DNA from: JAPLDA01 sp043783155
GTDB lineage: Bacteria > Bacteroidota > Bacteroidia > AKYH767-A > 2013-40CM-41-45
Assembly (NCBI GenBank): GCA_043783155.1
Contig: JAYVZS010000029.1
Span: 1-64,000 of the forward strand
DNA length: 64,000 bases
Direction: 5' to 3'
Shown: positions 1 through 6,063 of the stretch, piece by piece
Position numbering within the stretch: position 1 is the stretch's first letter
Layout of the letters: the number at the start of each line of letters is the position of its first letter
Notes under the pieces: generated by a model
What the model was told of the DNA's origin: nothing
Seen by the model: only the letters and a program-made list of their open reading frames with translations
Database searches by the model: none
Position numbers and translations under genes: made by a program

Positions 1-259
1 GTTTCGCCATTTCATTCCCGGCTTGTTGTGTCAGGAAGACAGAAAAGATAATCAGCACTACAATTCCTCCGACATATACGATAATCTGAACGGCCGCAAC
101 AAATTCAACCCGCAACCAGAAGTATAATCCCGCAATTCCAATCAATGAAAATAAGAGCCAGATGGCAGAACGAAAAATTTTTCGTGTCGTCACGGCAAGC
201 AAGCCTGCACCCAGAATAAGTGCAGACAATAAGTAAAATATAATTTGATTAGCCGTCAT
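1..259 (-). CDS. nuoJ: NADH-quinone oxidoreductase subunit J (partial, 3' end outside the window)
   Basis: The minus strand reads openly from an ATG at 259 to the window edge, giving 86 residues that begin MTANQIIFYLLSAL and contain several hydrophobic helices, including a stretch ending VQIIVYVGGIVVLIIF. That pattern is typical of NuoJ, a membrane subunit of the proton-pumping arm of complex I. It lies just downstream of nuoI, separated by a palindromic repeat (262-346), and is the last visible gene of the nuoA-J operon. The C-terminus, and presumably nuoK, lie outside the window. The identification rests on helix pattern plus gene order. Confidence 0.85.
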   Translation of the reverse strand, partial: MTANQIIFYLLSALILGAGLLAVTTRKIFRSAIWLLFSLIGIAGLYFWLRVEFVAAVQIIVYVGGIVVLIIFSVFLTQQAGNEMAK

Positions 260-261
260 TT

Positions 262-346
262 ATTTTAAGATTGCGAATTTCGAATTTAAATTTGCGGATT
301 GCAGGTTGTTGGTTAATTCGCAATTTTAAATTCGCAATCCGGAATT
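262..346. repeat. Palindromic intergenic repeat, family 1, nuoI/nuoJ junction
   Basis: About 85 bp of AT-rich sequence with arms of the type ATTGCGAATTT and AATTTTAAATTCGCAATC, able to fold into a long hairpin in the nuo transcript. The reverse complement resembles the element at 4293-4378. It fills the whole gap between the nuoI stop and the nuoJ start. Confidence 0.75.
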
Positions 347-347
347 T

Positions 348-818
348 TTACTCCACTCCTTCCATTAATTTCGATCCCGGCAAATTCAACACCTTCGTCA
401 ATTTACTTCGATCAAACACGCTGTGTTCGAAATCCTGCGCCATTTTTATTGCATCCGTCGGACAAGCGACAATACATAAGTTACACATCGTACACAATTC
501 TAAATGATACACAAATTTATCAATCGCCTTTTTCTTTTTTCCTTCCGGCGTTACCTCAAACTTTGTCACAATTTTTATGGTTCCGTTGGGACAAGCCAAT
601 TCACAAGCTGTGCATCCTGTACAACGGTGTTCATTGTTTTCTGTATGCGTCATCACCACTTCACCTCTGAATCGTTCAGCAAGCGCCGGCTTAAATTCAG
701 GATACTGTTCCGTGATTATTTCTTTGCGATGCGTGAAATAATACCCCGTCAATTTCATGCCCGTTAGGAGCGATTTTATCGCACCAAAAACGTTTTGTAT
801 GTATTGTTTTGCAGACAC
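348..818 (-). CDS. nuoI: NADH-quinone oxidoreductase subunit I (2x[4Fe-4S] ferredoxin-like)
   Basis: A 156-residue protein with two complete CxxCxxCxxxCP motifs, at C66/C69/C72/C76 and C109/C112/C115/C119. These bind the two [4Fe-4S] clusters (N6a/N6b) that carry electrons to NuoB. Family members are about 150-180 residues, so it is full length. The 37 nt between it and nuoH hold no repeat, whereas the junction to nuoJ holds a family 1 palindrome. It belongs to the same minus-strand operon as nuoA, B, C, D, H and J. Confidence 0.95.
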   Translation of the reverse strand: MSAKQYIQNVFGAIKSLLTGMKLTGYYFTHRKEIITEQYPEFKPALAERFRGEVVMTHTENNEHRCTGCTACELACPNGTIKIVTKFEVTPEGKKKKAIDKFVYHLELCTMCNLCIVACPTDAIKMAQDFEHSVFDRSKLTKVLNLPGSKLMEGVE

Positions 819-855
819 CTGATTTTATTATTACTTATTCATTCTTCCTTATTCC

Positions 856-1932
856 TTAAAAATGCCATCCCATAATTGCCACCAATGTCACCAACAACAA
901 ATTAAACATGCTGATCGGCAACAAATATTTCCATTCCAAATTTAATAACTGATCTATTCTCAACCGCGGAAACGTCCAGCGAAACCACATGATGAGAAAT
1001 ATCAGGAACAATGTTTTTCCGATGAACCACAACGAAGATGGTATATAATCCATGATGTGATTAAAAGTTTCCCAGTGACCAATGTGAAACGGCATCCATC
1101 CGCCGAGAAATAATGTCGCGCCGATGGCGCATGCAATAAAGATGTTGATGTACTCCGCTAAAAAGAATAACGCGAATTTCATTCCTGAATATTCCGTGTG
1201 AAAACCGGCTGTGAGTTCTGATTCCGCTTCAGCAAGATCGAATGGCGCCCGGTTTGTTTCCGCTGTTATCGCAATAATAAAAATCACAAATGAAATGAGT
1301 ACAGGAATGTGCCCTTTAAAAATCCACCAGCCATTTTGCTGCGCCGCGATGATGTCGGAAATCTGCAAACTTCCTGTCAGAACAATAATTGTCAGGATAG
1401 ATAATCCGGCCGACAATTCATAACTCACAATTTGTGCGCCGCTTCGCATGGCGCCGAGCAAAGAATACTTATTGTTGCTCGCCCATCCTGCCATTAAAAT
1501 CCCGATGACAGAAATAGATGACACCGCTGAAACATATAACACTCCTATATTAATGTCCCAGATCTGGACTCCTTTCGCAAATGCAATTGGCGCCATGATC
1601 AACATCGCCGCAATCATGACGACAAAGGGCGCGAGGTTGAATAAAAATTTATCGGCTCCATCGGGCGTCAATCCTTCTTTCATCACTAACTTTAATGTAT
1701 CCGCTGTTGTCTGAAAAATTCCCATCGGTCCGACTCGATTGGGGCCCAAACGTATTTGCATTACCGCCGCGACTTTACGTTCCATGTAAACCAAGCCCAA
1801 TCCCAAAACAGCGAACAAAGCGATCACCAGCGTTCCGACAATTACAAATTCAAACAGCAATGCAACTGTCGGGTTGAACGTTGCGTTCAACCAAGTGTAA
1901 ATTGTGTTTGTTATTCCTTCTAAACTAAACAT
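856..1932 (-). CDS. nuoH: NADH-quinone oxidoreductase subunit H
   Basis: A 358-residue polytopic membrane protein with about eight helices. It carries the family's loop signature AETNRAPFDLAEAESELTAG near residues 225-245, and an amphipathic segment YMERKVAAVMQIRLGPNRVG near residue 50. NuoH forms much of the quinone-access site and links the peripheral arm to the membrane arm of complex I. Directly upstream is nuoD rather than nuoG, which means the NADH-module genes nuoE, F and G are absent from this operon. Confidence 0.97.
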   Translation of the reverse strand: MFSLEGITNTIYTWLNATFNPTVALLFEFVIVGTLVIALFAVLGLGLVYMERKVAAVMQIRLGPNRVGPMGIFQTTADTLKLVMKEGLTPDGADKFLFNLAPFVVMIAAMLIMAPIAFAKGVQIWDINIGVLYVSAVSSISVIGILMAGWASNNKYSLLGAMRSGAQIVSYELSAGLSILTIIVLTGSLQISDIIAAQQNGWWIFKGHIPVLISFVIFIIAITAETNRAPFDLAEAESELTAGFHTEYSGMKFALFFLAEYINIFIACAIGATLFLGGWMPFHIGHWETFNHIMDYIPSSLWFIGKTLFLIFLIMWFRWTFPRLRIDQLLNLEWKYLLPISMFNLLLVTLVAIMGWHF

Positions 1933-1946
1933 ATTTTTTGTTTACG

Positions 1947-1988
1947 GTTTACATGTTTACGGTTTGGGTAAACCGTAAACATGTAAAC
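1947..1988. repeat. Perfect 19-bp hairpin (family 2 repeat), nuoD/nuoH junction
   Basis: Arms at 1947-1965 and 1970-1988 are perfect reverse complements (GTTTACATGTTTACGGTTT) around a GGGT loop. The hairpin starts 2 nt after the nuoD stop and ends 14 nt before the nuoH ATG. There is no U-tract of the kind expected of a strong terminator on the minus strand, so it more likely affects mRNA processing or stability. A diverged relative lies at 3678-3744. Confidence 0.85.
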
Positions 1989-1990
1989 TC

Positions 1991-3106
1991 TCACCTGTCT
2001 ATATCCGGTATCACCAAATCCAACGTTCCCATCATCGCTACCAAATCTCCGATCTTCCCTCCTCTTGCCATGTGATCGAGTGCTGAGAGATTGGAGAATC
2101 CGGGAGACCGGAATTTAATTCTGTATGGTGTCGTCGCGCCCTCACTCACTATATATACACCAAATTCTCCGCGTGCAGTTTCTACCCGCGTATAAAATTC
2201 TCCCTTCGGTAATTTCAATACCGCTTTTGTCTTCGCCTGGAAATCTCCTTCAGGAATATTGTCAATCAGTTGTTCAATGATATTAATCGACTGATACATT
2301 TCTTTCACGCGTACTAAATAACGTGCAAACGAATCGCATCCTGTTTCGATGATTTCATCAAACTGCAACGTGTTATAAATTTCGTATGGATAAAGTTTAC
2401 GGATATCGCAACTCACTCCGCTGCCTCTTGCCGTTGGACCGGTGCAGCCGTAAGAGATGGCGTCTTCCCTGGAAAGAACACCGACATTTTTCATCCGGTT
2501 TTGGAAAATAATATTTCCAGTGACCAGGTCATTGTACTGATCTGCTTTTTCTCTGAACAGTTTGATGAACGCTTTCACTCTCTTTTGAAAATCGGGATGA
2601 AGGTCTGCCATCACACCACCAGGAACAATGTAATTCATCGTGAGCCGCGCACCGCACGTGTCTTCCATGATATCGGTGATTGTCTCTCTCTCCCTGAATG
2701 ATAAAAAGAAAGGCGTGAATGCTCCAAGATCCATCGCCATCGCTCCCCACCACAATTCGTGTGACGCGATGCGTGTCAGTTCATCCATGAGCACACGAAT
2801 AACCTGCGCTCGCGATGGAACTTCAATCTGCATACCTTTTTCCACACACAACGCACAACCGTGGTTGTTGATGTGAGACGAAAGATAATCCATGCGGCTC
2901 GTCACGTAGATGAACTGACGGTATGACAAACTCTCGCACATTTTTTCAATCGAGCGATGAATATAACCGAGATGCGGCTCTACTTTTTTGATGGTCTCAC
3001 CGTTTAGCGTCACGACAAGATGCAACACTCCATGTGTAGATGGATGTTGTGGTCCGATGTTGATGACCATATCGCCCTGTGCGGTTGTAGCTAACTCTTC
3101 AATCAT
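1991..3106 (-). CDS. nuoD: NADH-quinone oxidoreductase subunit D
   Basis: A 371-residue protein of the 49-kDa complex I / [NiFe]-hydrogenase large subunit family. It shows the N-terminal signature INIGPQHPSTHGVLH and HLGYIHRSIEKMCE, and ends GTLDLVIPDIDR, the usual NuoD C-terminus. With NuoB it forms the quinone-binding pocket. Here it is separate from NuoC, unlike the fused NuoCD of enterobacteria. Flanking junctions hold a family 1 repeat (upstream) and a family 2 hairpin (downstream). Confidence 0.96.
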   Translation of the reverse strand: MIEELATTAQGDMVINIGPQHPSTHGVLHLVVTLNGETIKKVEPHLGYIHRSIEKMCESLSYRQFIYVTSRMDYLSSHINNHGCALCVEKGMQIEVPSRAQVIRVLMDELTRIASHELWWGAMAMDLGAFTPFFLSFRERETITDIMEDTCGARLTMNYIVPGGVMADLHPDFQKRVKAFIKLFREKADQYNDLVTGNIIFQNRMKNVGVLSREDAISYGCTGPTARGSGVSCDIRKLYPYEIYNTLQFDEIIETGCDSFARYLVRVKEMYQSINIIEQLIDNIPEGDFQAKTKAVLKLPKGEFYTRVETARGEFGVYIVSEGATTPYRIKFRSPGFSNLSALDHMARGGKIGDLVAMMGTLDLVIPDIDR

Positions 3107-3132
3107 TGTTGCAAGGAAGAAGTAATCATATT

Positions 3133-3216
3133 TTTATTATTTCGAATTGCGGATTTAAAATTTCGGATCAGCCAACTACGGGCAATCCGCCATCTCAAAT
3201 TCGAAATCTCTAATCA
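3133..3216. repeat. Palindromic intergenic repeat, family 1, nuoC/nuoD junction
   Basis: An 84-bp element starting TTATTATTTCGAATTGCGG, nearly collinear with the element at 4293-4378 in the same orientation (the central ACTACG and GCAATCCGC blocks are shared). The arms can pair. It spans the gap between the nuoC stop and the nuoD start. Confidence 0.8.
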
Positions 3217-3669
3217 CAACTTTATCATGTTGATCGGATCTTCAAAATCTTTCCTCAACGGAAATCCTTCGAAGTCGTCCCACAGTATTAATTTTCTTAA
3301 ATCGGGGTGATGTAAAAATTTTACGCCGAATAATTCGGACTGTTCACGTTCATGAAACTCTGTCGTTCTCCAGATATCACAAACGGTTTCTATTTCAGGA
3401 TTGGCGCGATCTAATTTTGATTTGACGACCAGTGAATGACGATGTATGGTTGATGTAAAATGATACACCATCGACAAATGTGTTTTCCAATCCACGCATG
3501 TCACACAAAAAAGAAAATCAAAATCCAGTCCGGCCGTCGAACGAAGCTGCTGCGCGAATGATTTCCATTCTGCAGGTGTTACAACAATGTTGATCCACTC
3601 TCCGCCTTCTTCAAAGGTGGCGGATGGAAGCAACTCGGTTAGCCTTGTTTTCAATTCGTCATTCAACAT
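3214..3669 (-). CDS. nuoC: NADH-quinone oxidoreductase subunit C
   Basis: A 151-residue peripheral-arm subunit of the 30-kDa complex I family. It contains TTEFHEREQSELFGVKFLHH, which matches the family signature ExxEReayDlfGi.F.gHP, followed by LILWDDFEGFPLRKDFEDP near the C-terminus. It has no cofactor and stabilises the NuoB/D/I connection. It is short for the family (often 150-200) but complete at both ends. Its neighbours nuoB and nuoD are in normal complex I order. Confidence 0.95.
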   Translation of the reverse strand: MLNDELKTRLTELLPSATFEEGGEWINIVVTPAEWKSFAQQLRSTAGLDFDFLFCVTCVDWKTHLSMVYHFTSTIHRHSLVVKSKLDRANPEIETVCDIWRTTEFHEREQSELFGVKFLHHPDLRKLILWDDFEGFPLRKDFEDPINMIKL

Positions 3670-3677
3670 ATTCCTCT

Positions 3678-3744
3678 GTTTACAGTTTACGGTTTACCGT
3701 TTCGCGACCTAAATGCTGGAACACGTAAACGAGAAATTGTAAAC
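3678..3744. repeat. Family 2 intergenic repeat, nuoB/nuoC junction
   Basis: An imperfect palindrome with GTTTACAGTTTACGGTTTAC on one side (from 3678) and GTAAACGAGAAATTGTAAAC on the other (to 3744). The last GTAAAC overlaps the nuoB stop codon. It shares the GTTTAC/GTTTACGG units with the perfect hairpin at 1947-1988. Confidence 0.7.
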
Positions 3745-4289
3745 TATTTCTTAACTTCAATTGTTTTTATCTGCTCTCTTGTATACCCGCTTTTAATTTT
3801 TTCCTGTAATGTAATCAATGCATGCAGCAATGCTTCCGGCCGTGGCGGACAGCCGGCAATGTAAACATCAACGGGAATTACATGATCGGCGCCTTTCACA
3901 ACAGAGTAAGTATTGTAAAAGAACGGACCGCCGCTGATGGCGCATGCGCCCATCGCAATCACATATTTCGGATCAGCCATCTGGTCGTATAATCTTTTTA
4001 ATACGGGCGCCATTTTATTAACGATGGTTCCGGCAATGATGATAACGTCGGCCTGGCGCGGCGTTGCGCGCGCCACTTCGAAACCGAATCGTGAAAAATC
4101 ATATTTCGCGGATGCAACCGACATCATTTCAATTCCACAGCAACTTGTTGCAAACGTGAGTGGCCACAAGGAATTTGATCGCGCCCAGTTAATGACGTCA
4201 TCCAGTTTGGTCAACACAATATCACCTCCGGGAACAGGATGAACCTCTCCGGGGAATTGAGTTTGTGTTTTATTTTCTGTTTGATCCAC
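3744..4289 (-). CDS. nuoB: NADH-quinone oxidoreductase subunit B ([4Fe-4S] N2)
   Basis: The PSST subunit, carrying the N2 cluster that reduces quinone. It has the tandem cysteines in ATSCCGIEMM (about residues 50-51 from the chosen start) and the two further ligands in MGACAISGG and GCPPRPEALL. The frame is open to an ATG at 4373, but that extension (MRISDLRLRIARSR...) is only a translation of the palindromic repeat at 4293-4378. I therefore prefer the GTG at 4289, just after the repeat, giving about 181 residues, normal for NuoB. The start is uncertain; the identity is not. Confidence 0.9.
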   Translation of the reverse strand: MDQTENKTQTQFPGEVHPVPGGDIVLTKLDDVINWARSNSLWPLTFATSCCGIEMMSVASAKYDFSRFGFEVARATPRQADVIIIAGTIVNKMAPVLKRLYDQMADPKYVIAMGACAISGGPFFYNTYSVVKGADHVIPVDVYIAGCPPRPEALLHALITLQEKIKSGYTREQIKTIEVKK

Positions 4290-4292
4290 CCT

Positions 4293-4378
4293 TTTATTAT
4301 TTCGAATTGCGAATTTTAAATTACGGAGTGGCCTACTACGAGCAATCCGCAATCTTAAATCCGAAATCCGCAATTAAT
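4293..4378. repeat. Palindromic intergenic repeat, family 1, nuoA/nuoB junction
   Basis: An 86-bp element between the nuoA stop and the preferred nuoB start. The outer arms are of the type TTCGAATTGCGAATTTTAAATT and its approximate complement near 4350-4376. It matches 3133-3216 over most of its length. Read as protein, it gives a spurious basic N-terminus for nuoB. Confidence 0.8.
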
Positions 4379-4729
4379 TTACATCCACTTCAACGCTCCT
4401 TTTTTATGTGCATATAAAAATCCGAGGAACAATATGAAAATGAATACGAGAATATCTGCGAATGCAACCCATCCCATCTTCTTCACCACCACTGCCCACG
4501 GATAGAGAAATATCAATTCCACATCAAAGATGAGAAAGATGAGGGCGAATAAATAGTAACCGACATTAAACTGGACCCACGTTTTTCCAACTGTGGGAAC
4601 ACCACATTCATACGCTTCTCCTTTTGCTTTATTCTTCGTGCCTTTCACAAAAATTTTAGCAACGAGAATTCCGCCTGCGGAGAATGCGATGGCGGCGAGA
4701 ATCAAAACAATAAGCGACGATGGGCCCAT
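4379..4729 (-). CDS. nuoA: NADH-quinone oxidoreductase subunit A
   Basis: A 116-residue membrane subunit with three predicted helices. The conserved family block includes YECGVPTVGKTWVQFNVGYY and LIFLIFDVELIFLYPWA, whose acidic F-D-V-E segment is diagnostic of NuoA/ND3. It is the first gene of the nuo operon. An upstream promoter of the Bacteroidota type is visible at 4791-4825. Confidence 0.96.
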   Translation of the reverse strand: MGPSSLIVLILAAIAFSAGGILVAKIFVKGTKNKAKGEAYECGVPTVGKTWVQFNVGYYLFALIFLIFDVELIFLYPWAVVVKKMGWVAFADILVFIFILFLGFLYAHKKGALKWM

Positions 4730-4790
4730 ATCAATAATTGCTTAATTAATTCAGCGTAAAGTTATGTACTTTTGGAATTAATAACGTGTT

Positions 4791-4825
4791 CAAAGATACT
4801 TTTTTGAATGTTTGTTCCGCTCAAA
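4791..4825 (-). promoter_or_regulatory. Putative nuo operon promoter
   Basis: Read on the minus strand, TATCTTTG (4798-4791) matches the -7 element TANNTTTG, and TTTG (4825-4822) lies 23 nt upstream, slightly longer than the usual 17-21. It is about 60 nt ahead of the nuoA ATG. It overlaps the divergent moaA promoter at 4811-4840. Confidence 0.55.
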
Positions 4826-4840
4826 AAAAACATAGTTTTG
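4811..4840 (+). promoter_or_regulatory. Putative moaA promoter
   Basis: TTTG at 4811-4814, an 18-nt spacer, then TAGTTTTG at 4833-4840. This is a full match to the Bacteroidota primary-sigma consensus, about 65 nt before the moaA ATG. Its -33 region interleaves with the nuoA promoter on the other strand. Confidence 0.65.
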
Positions 4841-4905
4841 AACGATGAATGTTGATTATTCTTCAGAACCTTGTTGTGCCTGAAATATTCAATCTTCACT
4901 ATTAA

Positions 4906-5916
4906 ATGGAAACACTCACAGACCGCTTTGGCCGTACACATGATTACCTGCGGATTTCATTGATTGAAACCTGCAACCTCCGTTGTACCTATTGCATGCC
5001 GGAAGAATTCCAGGCTTCTTTACATCAATCGCAAAGAATGACGGCAGATGAGATTCATGTGCTCGCTAAAATCTTTATTGATCTCGGCGTGAAAAAGATA
5101 CGGCTGACCGGCGGTGAGCCGCTTGTTCGAAAAGATGCCCGACAGATTATTCATTCGCTTTCCAAATATACTTCTTCCGAAAAAAATAAAGATGCAGTGA
5201 ATCTTGCCATCACGACGAATGGAATTTACATTCATGATTTTCTTGATGATTTTAAAGCGGCGAATATTCGTTCTGTCAACATCAGTCTTGATACACTGAT
5301 ACCAGAACGTTTTGAAGCCATTACGAAACGGAATTATTTTCACCGTGTGATGTCGAACATTCATTTGTTACTGCAAAATAATTTTCATGTTAAGGTAAAT
5401 GCCGTGGTGATGAAGGGAGTGAACGATGATGAGCTGATTGATTTTGTTCAGTGGACACGCGACTTCCCGATTGATGTTCGTTTCATTGAGTTCATGCCGT
5501 TCGATGGCAATCAATGGAAGAAAGAAAAAGTGATTTCCTGTAAAGAGATGCTGGATCGCATCGGCAATTACTATGAAGTTGTTCCGCTCGAAAAAGAGAA
5601 AAATGGTACGGCAAAAAATTTCAAGGTGCTTGGATTTGAAGGAACGTTTGCCGTGATCAGCACGATGAGCGCTCCGTTCTGCAGCGATTGTAACCGCATG
5701 CGCCTGACCGCCGATGGCAAAATGAAAAATTGTCTCTTCTCAAAAGATGAAATTGATTTGCTCACACCATTGAGAAAAGGCGAAGACGTAAAACAATTTA
5801 TTCTGGATTGTCTTCATAGCAAACACGCTTCCCTCGGCGGACAATTTAGTCCCGACGATTTGCCATCTGAAACTCACCCGATCGAAAATAGAAGTATGAT
5901 TACAATCGGGGGGTAA
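4906..5916 (+). CDS. moaA: GTP 3',8-cyclase (molybdenum cofactor biosynthesis protein A)
   Basis: A 336-residue radical SAM enzyme making 3',8-cyclo-7,8-dihydro-GTP, the first step of molybdopterin synthesis. The radical-SAM cluster cysteines are C23, C27 and C30 (ETCNLRCTYCMPEE). The C-terminal auxiliary [4Fe-4S] site is CSDCNRMRLT followed 13 residues after the second Cys by a third Cys. The protein ends in the functional Gly-Gly tail (ITIGG). No other moa or mog gene is visible nearby, so the gene stands alone between nuoA (divergent) and polA (convergent). Confidence 0.96.
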   Translation: METLTDRFGRTHDYLRISLIETCNLRCTYCMPEEFQASLHQSQRMTADEIHVLAKIFIDLGVKKIRLTGGEPLVRKDARQIIHSLSKYTSSEKNKDAVNLAITTNGIYIHDFLDDFKAANIRSVNISLDTLIPERFEAITKRNYFHRVMSNIHLLLQNNFHVKVNAVVMKGVNDDELIDFVQWTRDFPIDVRFIEFMPFDGNQWKKEKVISCKEMLDRIGNYYEVVPLEKEKNGTAKNFKVLGFEGTFAVISTMSAPFCSDCNRMRLTADGKMKNCLFSKDEIDLLTPLRKGEDVKQFILDCLHSKHASLGGQFSPDDLPSETHPIENRSMITIGG

Positions 5917-5952
5917 CCCTGTAGAAACCTGTAGCGAATTACGAAAAAGATA

Positions 5953-5965
5953 CGAATGTACGAAT
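5953..5965. repeat. Short dispersed intergenic repeat (CGAATGTACGAAT)
   Basis: The 13-mer CGAATGTACGAAT occurs identically here and at 42361-42373, each time inside a run of TACGAAT-like units. The rest of the moaA/polA gap (5917-6063) is low-complexity, with CTGC- and AACTAC-rich repeats, and contains no gene. Confidence 0.5.
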
Positions 5966-6063
5966 ACGCAAACACGTCTCCGATTCTCCTCTTCTCCGTT
6001 TCCTGCTGCTTACTGCCGCTGCCAACTACAACTACCATCTGCAGCTACAGGCTGCGACTACTC

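Noticed and set aside
271..507. Plus-strand 78-codon open frame (MRISNLNLRIAGCWL...)
   Set aside because: It is a translation of the palindromic repeat plus the antisense of nuoI; no independent coding sign.
4290..4373. N-terminal extension of NuoB from the ATG at 4373
   Set aside because: The 28 residues are encoded by the repeat at 4293-4378 and match spurious peptides from other copies of the family (RNLKFAIRN / RNFKFAIRN).
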